DNA of 64,000 bases from Planctomycetota bacterium (GTDB lineage Bacteria; Planctomycetota; MHYJ01; WSZJ01; JACPWG01). Both the position numbers and the translations under genes were made by a program. Shown here one piece after another: positions 33,037-41,900 of the stretch (the stretch's first letter is position 1; each line of letters opens with the position of its first letter). The DNA lies in the NCBI GenBank assembly GCA_016197205.1, contig JACPWG010000183.1, positions 62,001 to 126,000 on the forward strand, written 5' to 3'. The notes under the pieces are model-generated. The model did not search any database, was not told the DNA's origin, and saw only the letters and a program-made list of their open reading frames with translations.

Positions 33037-35097
33037 TCACTTCTGCGACGCCAGCGCCTTCGCCTTCCGCGCCAGGTCGAGGAACTCCTTGCGATACCCC
33101 TCGCGGTCGGCGCCCAGGCTGGAGCCCGCGATCTCGACCACCGCGTCCCACGAAAAGCCCGCCGCGAATTCCGACCGGCGCAGGAGCATGCCGTAGCCCG
33201 CCACCGCCGCGGCGAATCGGAAATCGGTCGAGGCCTTGTCGAACTCCCCGCCCGCGCCGCGCAGCGGATAGGTCATGAGCGTGCTCGCGTCCCCCTCCGG
33301 CTGCTTGTAGCGGAGCTTCACCGTGCACAGCTCGCCGCTCGCGCCGGCCGCCGGCGAGGCCGCGGGCGCCTGCTGGTACTTGAGCGGGTCCACCGCGGGC
33401 GCGCCCCCCTCCGGCGCCGCGCCGCCGGCCGTGACCAGCTCGTAGAGCGCGGTCACCGTGTGGCCGGCGCCGATCTCGCCCGCGTCCTTCTTGTCGTCGT
33501 TGAAGTCCTCCTTCGCGAGGATCCGGTTCTCGTAGCCGATCAGCCGATACGAAGAGACTTGCGCCGGATTGAACTCGATCTGGATCTTCACGTCCTTCGC
33601 GATCGTGACGAGCGTCCCCGCCATCTGCTCCACGAGCACCTTTCGCGCCTCGCGCAGGCTGTCCACGTAGGCGTAGTTGCCGTTCCCCTTGTCGGCAAGC
33701 TTCTCGAGCGTGTCGTCCTTGTAGTTCCCCATGCCGAAACCGAGCACGCTCAGAAACACGCCCGACTTCGCCTTGTCCTCGATGGTCCGCACCAGCTCCC
33801 CCTGGCTCGTGACGCCGACGTTGAAGTCGCCGTCGGTCGCAAGGATCACGCGGTTCGTCCCGCCCTGGAGGAAGTGCTCCCGCGCGACTTCGTAGGCGAG
33901 CTGGATGCCCGCGCCGCCGTTCGTCGAGCCGCCCGCGTGGAGGCGCTCGATGGCGGCGAGGATCTCCTGCTTCTTGTCGCCCGTCGTCGACGGCAGGACC
34001 AGACCGGACGCGCCCGCGTACACGACGATCGCCACGCGGTCGTTCTCGCCGAGCTGGTTGACGAGGAGTTGGATGCCGGACTTCAAGAGCGGCAGCTTGT
34101 TCGGCTCGTTCATCGACCCGGAGACGTCGAGCAGAAAGACGAGGTTGCTCGGCGGCCGGTGATCGAGGTCCAGCTCCCGGCCCTTGAGCCCGACGCGGAG
34201 CAGCTTGTGTCCGCTCTTCCATGGGCAGGCAGCCACCTCCATGTGAACGGCGAAGGGGTGCGCCTTGTCGGACGGAGGGGCGTAGTCGTAGGTGAAGTAG
34301 TTGACCATCTCCTCCAGCCGTACGGCATCGGGCGGGGGGAGCATGCTGCCGGTCAGGTAGCGCCTGACGTTCGCGTAGCTCGCCGTGTCGACGTCGATGC
34401 TGAAGGTCGAGAGCGGGTGCTCGTGGACGCTGTGAAACGCGTTCTCGACGATGCGGCTGTAGGCTTCGGTGTGGAACTCGCCCTCGACCTCCTGGAGGCG
34501 ACGCACCATGTCGGGAGTAGCGTCGGCGCGGTCCCGGGTCGTCGGGGCGAGGACCCCAGCGGGCGGGACCGGCGCGGGGCCGGGCATCGCACCGAGGATT
34601 GGAAGCCCGGCGAGTTGCACCCGGGCCTGCGCTCTTTCGACGCCTGCGGTCCCGGTGTCGACGGAGCGCGCCTCGCGCGTGACGAGAAGCGTGCCCGGAG
34701 CGGACGGGCTGAGTTCATAGAGTCTGGGGATTTGAATCGAATAGCAAATCCCCCCGACCACGCACGCGGCCGCGGCCCACGCAAGCTGCCGCACGAGCTT
34801 CGATGGCGGTCGCGCGCCACCGGCCGCATCGGTCGCCGCCGGCGTCGGACCCGCCGCCCCTGCCACGCCCGCCGCCCCCGCGCGCGCCAGCCGCTCCCTC
34901 TGCTCCGCGCTCAGCCCCGGCCCGGGCTCGGCCGCGAGCCGTGTCCGCAGCGAGTCGCCGCGCCTCCGCGCGGCCTCCACGCGCGCCGCCAGCCCCGCGT
35001 CTCCCGCGACCCGCCGCTCCACGTCCGCCCGCTCCGCGCCTTCCAGCTCGCCCAGTGCGTAGGCGGTGATCTTCCAGTCTTCCAGTTCGATCGTCAT
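33037..35097 (-). CDS. Anti-sigma-like plus YfbK-type von Willebrand factor A protein
   Basis: The 686-residue protein begins like the cytoplasmic part of ECF anti-sigma factors (DWKITAYALGELEGAERADV). One transmembrane helix follows at about residues 100-120 (AWAAAACVVGGICYSI), then a linker, the YfbK N-terminal domain (STFSIDVDTASYANVRRYL) and a VWA domain. The VWA domain has an intact MIDAS (FLLDVSGSMN, GGSTNGGAGI, ILATDGDFNVG). The C-terminal DUF3520-like region runs from about residue 480. GAGGAG precedes the ATG. The sigma factor gene lies 27 bases upstream in the same operon, so the N-terminus probably binds that sigma factor while the external VWA domain senses an adhesive or metal-dependent ligand (inference). 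Confidence 0.88.
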   Translation of the reverse strand: MTIELEDWKITAYALGELEGAERADVERRVAGDAGLAARVEAARRRGDSLRTRLAAEPGPGLSAEQRERLARAGAAGVAGAAGPTPAATDAAGGARPPSKLVRQLAWAAAACVVGGICYSIQIPRLYELSPSAPGTLLVTREARSVDTGTAGVERAQARVQLAGLPILGAMPGPAPVPPAGVLAPTTRDRADATPDMVRRLQEVEGEFHTEAYSRIVENAFHSVHEHPLSTFSIDVDTASYANVRRYLTGSMLPPPDAVRLEEMVNYFTYDYAPPSDKAHPFAVHMEVAACPWKSGHKLLRVGLKGRELDLDHRPPSNLVFLLDVSGSMNEPNKLPLLKSGIQLLVNQLGENDRVAIVVYAGASGLVLPSTTGDKKQEILAAIERLHAGGSTNGGAGIQLAYEVAREHFLQGGTNRVILATDGDFNVGVTSQGELVRTIEDKAKSGVFLSVLGFGMGNYKDDTLEKLADKGNGNYAYVDSLREARKVLVEQMAGTLVTIAKDVKIQIEFNPAQVSSYRLIGYENRILAKEDFNDDKKDAGEIGAGHTVTALYELVTAGGAAPEGGAPAVDPLKYQQAPAASPAAGASGELCTVKLRYKQPEGDASTLMTYPLRGAGGEFDKASTDFRFAAAVAGYGMLLRRSEFAAGFSWDAVVEIAGSSLGADREGYRKEFLDLARKAKALASQK

Positions 35098-35124
35098 GGG
35101 ATTGCTCCTCGGTGGATTTCGAAT

Positions 35125-35664
35125 TCAGGAACGAATCGGGCTCGCATCGGCTCCGTCGAGGTCGCCGCGCAGCCGCTCCATCGCGTTGTGGATGAGCACG
35201 CCGACGTGGCTCACCGTCAGTCCGGTCGCAGCCGCGATCTCCTTGTAGCGCAGCCCCTCCTGGAAACGCAGGCGCACCACCTCCTGCTCCTTCGGGGGCA
35301 GCTTCGCAAGCAGTCGCCGCGCTTCCTCGGCGGACTCCCGGGCCGCTGCCGCGGCCTCGGGGGCCGGTGCCGCGCTCGGCCGCTCCGCCAGGTCCGCCAC
35401 GTCCGTCGCTTTCATGAACTTCTCCTTCCGCGCCAGGTCGATCGCCCGCGATCGGCAAACCGTGAAGAGCCACGGCGCCGGCCGCGCACGATCCACTTTC
35501 GAGGCGCTCCGCACGAGTTCGAGAAAGGTCTCCTGCACGGCGTCGCGCGCACGCTCGACGTCGCCGGTCAGGGAGAGGGCGTAGCGCGTCAGCGGCCGTT
35601 CGAAGTGCCGAACGACTTCGGGAAACCAGGCCGCTCCGGCGGGGAAGGTCGGTTGCTCGTCCAT
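35125..35664 (-). CDS. ECF-type RNA polymerase sigma factor
   Basis: This 179-residue protein has region 2 (FERPLTRYALSLTGDVERARDAVQETFLELVR, where the DAVQE core binds the polymerase clamp) and region 2.3-2.4 (PWLFTVCRSRAIDLARKE). Region 4 is LPPKEQEVVRLRFQEGLRYKEIAAATGLTVSHVGVLIHNAMERLR, a standard helix-turn-helix for -35 recognition. A linker rich in Ala/Pro/Glu separates them. It is the first gene of the operon with the anti-sigma-like VWA protein. No clear ECF-type self promoter could be assigned upstream. Confidence 0.93.
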   Translation of the reverse strand: MDEQPTFPAGAAWFPEVVRHFERPLTRYALSLTGDVERARDAVQETFLELVRSASKVDRARPAPWLFTVCRSRAIDLARKEKFMKATDVADLAERPSAAPAPEAAAAARESAEEARRLLAKLPPKEQEVVRLRFQEGLRYKEIAAATGLTVSHVGVLIHNAMERLRGDLDGADASPIRS

Positions 35665-35853
35665 GCGCGTCTGACGCCCTCCACCAAGACTACGGACGGA
35701 GACGGCTTCTCTTACTCCAATTCTGGGAAAAAGACAACCCGCTCGTCCGGCCGCGAAGCGTTTCCCCTTCCCCTGCGGGGGTGACTACGATAGAATTGGC
35801 CGTCAAGAACCGTCGAAAGGCGACCGCGGGGCGGTTCGCAGGGAAGGGAGTTC

Positions 35854-38730
35854 ATGGACCCTGTCGACGACCTCCTCCTGGGGCAGGCGGCCCTCGAAAA
35901 GGGCTACCTCACCCAGGCTCATCTGGTGAAACTCCTCCGCGAGCAGGGGGACGGGTCCGGAAAGTCGCTCGCCGCGCTCCTCGTCGAACGACACTTCGTC
36001 ACCTCCGCGGAGCTCGAGGAGCTGCTTCGCGCGAGCGCGGGCGAGGCTCCACCGCCGCCGCCCATGTCGCCGCTTCCCGCTGCGAAGCGACCGACAGCAA
36101 AAAAAACAGAGCGTCAGCCCGCGCCTGCGCCGCGGGCTTCGTCGATCCCCCCCGCGCAGCTCGCCACGCCGACGCCCGCGCGCGGAACGCGGCGCCCTTC
36201 GGAAGTTGGCCGCGCGTGCGTTGGCGGTGCCGCCGCCCCGGCAGCTCCCGCCAAGCACCCCTCGCGTGCAGTACCCGCGACGCCATCGGAAGCCGGGCCC
36301 GCAGAGGCCTCCGGCCGCGCGGGACGCCCTCGCCTTTCCTGGAAGAAGGCCGCGGCCGTCTCCCTCGCGACCGGGCTTGCGCTCGTCGGCGGCCTGTTCG
36401 CCCTCCGCGCGCGCGGGCCCTTCCCCACGACCGTTGCCGTCGCGCCGGCGCCGCAGCGCACCGAGGACCCCGCGCTCGCCGCCGAGTTCGCATTGCTGGA
36501 GGCAAACGCGCGCGACCCGCTGCTCGCGCTGCCGGCCTTCGCGGCCTCGTGTGAGGAGTTCGCCGCCCGGGCCGGAGACTCGCCGCCGGCGGAAAAGGCG
36601 CGCGCCCTCGCGGTCCGCGTACGGCTCGTGGAAGCGCGTCGCCGCATGGGCGGGCTCGAGCGGGAGGTCGACACCCTCCTCGCGGACGCGAAATTCGGCG
36701 AGGCGCGCCGGCGGTTCGTGGAGTTCGCGCGACCGCAGATCGTGGACGACGCGTTCGCGGCGGAGCTGGCGGCCCTGGAGGGGCGCATCGCCAGGGCCGC
36801 GGACGACGCCGTCACGGGACTCGTCCTCGAGGCGCACGCCCTCGCCGACTCGGGAAAGGCGGACGAAGCGCGCGCGCTGCTGGAGGGCGTCCGAGGGTGG
36901 GGGATCCCCTCGACCGACGCGGCCGTCGCCTGCACCCTGGAGGCCATCGCCGGCAAGGCCCAGTCGCCCATCGCCGGCGGCAAAAGCGCGGAGGCCGGCG
37001 CGGGCGCGGGGGCGCCGCTCGGGCCGCCCGGTGGGACCCGAGGGGCGGCTGCGGTCCCGGGCGCGGGCGCGGACGCGCGGCAGGCCTACGAAGCGATTGT
37101 CCGCGACGTGGAACGGCTGGAGGCGGAAGGGGCGTACGCGCGGGCGATCGCGCGCTGCGGGGAGTTCCCGGCCCGCTTCGCCGGGACGGGCTATGCCTTC
37201 CTGTTGCGCGACCGTCGTGTGAGCTTGGAAAAGCGCGCCGCGGCAGGCGTAGCCGCCGGCGGCGCCGCCGGCGAGGCGGCCGGTGCGCCTGCGAGCGACC
37301 CGGGCAAGGACGCCCCCCCGGGCGGTGTCGCCGCGGGTCCCGCTTCGGGCGATCCGGCCGCGTCCCCCGCGGGCGCAGCGGGTGCAGCGGGTGCAGCGGG
37401 TGCAGCGGTGCCGGGCCCGCGCCGCGGCGCGCGAGGTGCCGCCGCGCCGGCCGCCCCCCCGCGTGCCCCGCCCCACTCGTCCACACCCGCGGAGAAGGGG
37501 GCGGTGGAGGAGTTGTCCCGCCGCTACCTGGTCGAGAAGTCGCTCACGCCCGAGGAGCGGAAGGCCACGATCCGCGCGATCGGCGACATCCGCACGCCCG
37601 AGGCCGCGGAGCTCCTCTGGAAGGTGCTGGCCGACACCAGCGATCGTGCCCTCATCCTGGCCATCCTCCAGGCCCTCGGCGAAAACGGCACGCGCGAAGC
37701 CGAAAAGCACCTCCTGAAGGCCAGCGGCGTGTCGGACGCGGACATCGCGGCCTCGGCGATCGAGGCCCTGGGCGCCTTGCCCGATGCCTCCGCCGCGGTG
37801 CATCGGAAGCTGCTCGATTTCGTCAGGTCCCGGCAGCTCGGGTTGCTCTCCGCGGCGGCCGGTGCGCTGGGACGCCTGCGCGTGAAGGAGGCGTTCCCTC
37901 CCTTACGCGACCTCCTCACCCACTCGACCTGGCAGGTCCGCGCGATCGCCATCGAGGCCCTGACCGCGCTTCGGGAACGCGAGGCCGTTCCCGCCTTGAT
38001 CGCCCGGCTCGACAAGGAGTCCGGCCGCCTGCGTGCGGACCTGGTGGCCTCCCTTCTGCGCCTCACGGGGGAAAAGCTCGGCGGGGACGCGGTCGCCTGG
38101 CGGCACTGGTGGAACGACCACAAGGAGTCCTTCGTGATCGCGGAGGCGGCCGAAGAGGTGGTGGTCGAAGGGGACGACAAGACCACCTACTACGGCATCC
38201 CGATCGTCTCCAAGCGGATCTGCTTCCTGCTCGACATTTCCGGGAGCATGAGCGCCCCGGACAACGAAGGGTCGACGATGGCGGGGAACGCAGCCGGAGG
38301 CAAAAGTCGGCTCGACGTCGCCAAACGGGAGCTTGCGGACGCGATCGACCGGCTGGCGAAGGACGTCGCCTTCAACATCATTTTTTTTGACCACGTCATG
38401 GAGCCCTGGCAGCCGCGGCTCGAGTTCGCCACTCCCGCCTGCAAGGCGACCGCGAGGTCGTTCGTGGAGCGCCAGCGGCCGCGCGGCGGCACGAACATCT
38501 TCGACGCGCTCGAACTGGCGATGCAGGACCGGAACGTCGACACGGTGTTCCTGCTCTCCGACGGGGCGCCGTCCGCGGGTCGAATCACGGCCACGGACGA
38601 CATCCTCCGCGAGGTGCGCGCCATGAACCGCCTCCGTCGGGTCGCGCTTCACACGATCGCGATCGGCGGGCGGAGCGCGTTCATGGAGGAGCTCGCGCGT
38701 CAGAACGGCGGGACGCACATCCAGAAGTGA
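35854..38730 (+). CDS. Membrane-anchored HEAT-repeat and VWA protein
   Basis: The 958-residue protein has an N-terminal helical module (LLLGQAALEKGYLTQAHLVK and LVERHFVTSAELEELLR), related to the small protein at 12525. Then come a Pro/Ala linker, a transmembrane helix at about 170-187 (AAAVSLATGLALVGGLFAL), a helical region and an Ala/Gly linker with a 9-base tandem repeat (37375-37407). HEAT repeats (about 560-730) and a C-terminal VWA domain with MIDAS (FLLDISGSMS, GGTNIFDAL, FLLSDGAPS) complete it. It probably scaffolds or senses in the envelope; ligand unknown. GGAAGGGAG precedes the ATG. A8 and T8 tracts lie in frame. Confidence 0.87.
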   Translation: MDPVDDLLLGQAALEKGYLTQAHLVKLLREQGDGSGKSLAALLVERHFVTSAELEELLRASAGEAPPPPPMSPLPAAKRPTAKKTERQPAPAPRASSIPPAQLATPTPARGTRRPSEVGRACVGGAAAPAAPAKHPSRAVPATPSEAGPAEASGRAGRPRLSWKKAAAVSLATGLALVGGLFALRARGPFPTTVAVAPAPQRTEDPALAAEFALLEANARDPLLALPAFAASCEEFAARAGDSPPAEKARALAVRVRLVEARRRMGGLEREVDTLLADAKFGEARRRFVEFARPQIVDDAFAAELAALEGRIARAADDAVTGLVLEAHALADSGKADEARALLEGVRGWGIPSTDAAVACTLEAIAGKAQSPIAGGKSAEAGAGAGAPLGPPGGTRGAAAVPGAGADARQAYEAIVRDVERLEAEGAYARAIARCGEFPARFAGTGYAFLLRDRRVSLEKRAAAGVAAGGAAGEAAGAPASDPGKDAPPGGVAAGPASGDPAASPAGAAGAAGAAGAAVPGPRRGARGAAAPAAPPRAPPHSSTPAEKGAVEELSRRYLVEKSLTPEERKATIRAIGDIRTPEAAELLWKVLADTSDRALILAILQALGENGTREAEKHLLKASGVSDADIAASAIEALGALPDASAAVHRKLLDFVRSRQLGLLSAAAGALGRLRVKEAFPPLRDLLTHSTWQVRAIAIEALTALREREAVPALIARLDKESGRLRADLVASLLRLTGEKLGGDAVAWRHWWNDHKESFVIAEAAEEVVVEGDDKTTYYGIPIVSKRICFLLDISGSMSAPDNEGSTMAGNAAGGKSRLDVAKRELADAIDRLAKDVAFNIIFFDHVMEPWQPRLEFATPACKATARSFVERQRPRGGTNIFDALELAMQDRNVDTVFLLSDGAPSAGRITATDDILREVRAMNRLRRVALHTIAIGGRSAFMEELARQNGGTHIQK
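37375..37407 (+). repeat. Nine-base tandem repeat inside the HEAT-VWA gene
   Basis: The unit GCAGCGGGT is repeated nearly four times and encodes Gly-Ala-Ala repeats in a linker. In-frame copy changes would alter linker length without a frameshift. Confidence 0.75.
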
Positions 38731-38963
38731 TGCGGGGAGGCCACGGAGCGAACCTGCCACAGAGGGCACGGAGGTCACGGAGGGACGGCGCCGCCGCCAA
38801 TTCCGAACCGCGACCGTGAGGGAGCGGTCTCGGGGTGTTCGTCGTCGCCCCGGGATTCGATCCCGCCCACCGGCGCACGATCGTCAGGATGGCATTGCGC
38901 CCAAGATGCTTCGCAGGAGGACTCGATGCTCCAGCCGTCTCCGTGGCCTGAAGGAGCCGGGGC
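38731..38963. repeat. Intergenic region with dispersed repeat modules
   Basis: It contains CCACAGAGGGCACGGAGG (38755-38772), a relative of the 26-base motif at 19334 and 56621. It also holds a copy of the GAACCGCGACCGTGAGGGAG family (38805-38833) with its extension to a GGGATTCGATCCCGCC segment near 38868. No promoter could be picked for the kinase gene. Confidence 0.75.
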
Positions 38964-41900
38964 ATGAGCCTCGAGCTGATCTGCGAAGGTTGCCACCAGG
39001 CCTTGCACTTCCAGGACGCGGGCGGGACGGTCCCGGAGCGCTGCCCGAGGTGCGGCCGGGCACTGCCGCTCTTGCCGCACGAAACGCGAGGCGCCGAGGC
39101 CGCGTCGGTCGTACCGGATGCGACGGCCACGCGCGTGGATCCGGTCGGCTACGTGACGGTGCGCGACCCCGCGCCACCCGGACCCGCGGGCTCCTTTGCG
39201 GCGGTCGCTCCCGTTCGCTCGACGGACACGGAGCGTGGACGCACGCAGCTTCGCGACGCCGAGCACCCTCCTGCCGAGCCGGCCCCCGCGTTCGCGCCCA
39301 CGGCCTCCTTGCTTCCCGTGCCGGCGCCTCCGGACGTGCCCGCCCCTTCGCCCTCCGCCGTGACGCCGCCCCTCCTGGCGCCGGCCGTCTCCTCACACCC
39401 CTCCGCGGCCCAGGGCGGTTCTCCCTCCGATGGCGTTCCGGTCGAGTGGGCCGTCGGCGACGTGCTCCTTGACGTCTACGAAGTGACCGGGGTGCTCGGC
39501 GTCGGCGGCATGGGCAAGGTCTATCGCGTGCATCACCGCGACTGGGACCTCGACCTTGCGGTGAAGAGTCCCCATCCCGGCATCTTCCAGAGTCCGCGGG
39601 GCAAGGAGGAGTTCATTCGCGAGGCGGAAACCTGGGTGCACCTCGGCATCCATCCGCACACTGTAAGCTGCCACTACGTCCGCGTGCTGGGCGGGACGCC
39701 GCGCATCTTCGCGGAGTGCGTGGACGGCGGCAGCCTCGCGGACTGGATCCGCGACGAGCGGCTGTACGCGGCCGGGCCGGCGGGCGCGCTCGGCCGGATC
39801 CTCGACGTCGCCATCCAAATGGCCTGGGGGCTCTCGCACGCACACGACCAGGGGCTGATTCATCAAGACGTGAAGCCGGCGAACGTCATGATGTCGAACG
39901 AAGGCGAGGCGAAGGTCACCGACTTCAGCCTGGCACGCGCGCGCTGGGCGGCCGGCGATCGCGCAGGGCCGCGCCCGGACGGGGATCCTCTCGTGAGCGT
40001 CGGAGGCATGACGCCCGCGTACTGTTCGCCGGAGCAGGCGTCGCGCCAGCCGCTCTCGCCCGCCACCGACCTTTGGTCCTGGGCCGTGTCGGTGCTGCAG
40101 CTCTTTACCGGCAGGGTCGCGTGGGCCGCCGGTCCCTTCGCGCGCCCCGCGCTCGACGCGTGTCTGCTCGCGGCCGGCAGCGTCGGCCTCGCGCCTCCGT
40201 TGCCGGCCTCCGTCGCGGCGTTGCTCGCGAGGTGCTTGGAGCCGGATCCGGCCGCGCGCGGCGCGGGCTTCGGCCCCCTCGCCGACGAGCTGGAAAAGGT
40301 CTACGCCTCGGAGGTCGGCCGTCCCTACCCGCGCGTGCGACCGCGCGGCGTCCGGGGCCGCGGCGGGACGCTCAACAATCGCGCGATCTCGTCCCTCGAC
40401 CTCGGCGAAGCGGCGGAGGCGGAGCGCGTCCTCGGCGAGGCCCTGCGCGAGGAACCGGGTCTGCTCGAGGCGACGTACAATCTGGGCCTCCTGCGCTGGC
40501 GCCGTGGGCTCGTGACCGACGATGTTTTTCTGCGCGCGCTGGCGGCGACCGCCGGACCGGAGGCGGCGCTGTACCGCGGCTGGATCCAGCTCGAACGCGG
40601 GGACGCGGAGGCCGCGGTCCGCGAGCTGGAGGCCGCCGTGCTCGGGCTGCCGTCCCGCGCCGATGCGTGGAAGGCCCTGGGGACCGCGCTCTTTTCCCTC
40701 GGTCGGGCCGACGACGCGGCGCGTGCGCTGGCGGAGGCGCGTCGCCTGGGCGGCGGCGCCGTCGTGGTCGATGCGGAACAGCTCCGCCGTACGCTACCCG
40801 GCCGACGCATCGCGCCGCTCGAGCGGCTGTCGACGGGGGAGCGGCCGCTGAGCGCGGTTGCGCTTTCGGTCGACGGCCTCTCGGTGGCGGCGGGGGACGC
40901 GTCCGGCGTAGTGCGGGTCTGGCGGCTGCCGGGGGAGTTCGCGGTCCATACTTTCCGTGAGGGGGCGAAGGAGGAAGGAGCTGCGGAGCAGGCGACGGAA
41001 AAAAAAGCTGTGAAGGGCGCCGAAGAAGGGCGCTCGGTGTTGTCGCTGGCGTTCGTCGGGGCGCTGGAGAGGCTCGTGGCGGGCTTCGAAGATGGGACGG
41101 TGCGCGCGTGGGACTGCGCGAGCGGCGCGCGGGTCGCGACGCGTGCGCCGGACGGTGCGGAGGCCGCCTGCATGGCCTTCGCCGCGGGGACCGGTCGGGG
41201 CGTGTGCGGCGACCGGCGTGGCGGACTGCGGGAGTTGCCTTGGCCGGCGGCCGACGTCGTCGCCGAGGCCGGCGTCGCGGGCGCGCCTCGTCCAAAGGTA
41301 CTGCGTGCTCATCGCTGGCCGGTCGTGACCGTCGGGCTTTCCGCGGACGGGCGGGTGGCCGCGTCGGGGGCGCAGGACCGGCTGTTGAAGGTTTGGGAGC
41401 TGCGCACGGGGAGCGTCCTGGCGACCTTCGAAGGGCACGCGGGCGCGATCACGTCGGCGGCGCTGTCGGACGACGGCGGGACGGCGCTTTCCGGCTGCGA
41501 AGACGGCACGATGCGGGTGTGGGACGTCCGGATGCGCGCTTGCCTCCGGAGCCTGGACGCGCACGCGGGTCCGGTCTGGTCCGTGGCCTTCCTCCCCGGC
41601 GCACGTGGCATGGTCTCCGCGGGAAACGACGGCCTGGTGCGGCTGTGGAGCCTGGGGAGCGGGCGGTGCGTGCGGACGCTCGAGGCGCACGGGAGCGAGG
41701 CGATCGCGCTCGCCGTCTCGGCCGGCGCCGGTCGAGACGGGGCGCGGCTCGCCTCGGCGGGGCTGGACGGCAAGGTCCGCGTGTGGCAGGCCGGCGCGCG
41801 CGGGATCGCCGCGAGCCCGTACTTCCTGTGCCGGCCCGTCTCCGCCGAGCGGATGGTGAAGGACGAGCGGCTGTTCGGGGCGATCCTCGAGCACGCGCAG

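Noticed and set aside
38866-38878. GGATTCGATCCCGCC-like segment resembling a tRNA T-arm
   Set aside because: No acceptor, D or anticodon arm can be placed around it, and the same segment recurs in the dispersed repeat copies near 19430 and 59880, so it is part of the repeat.
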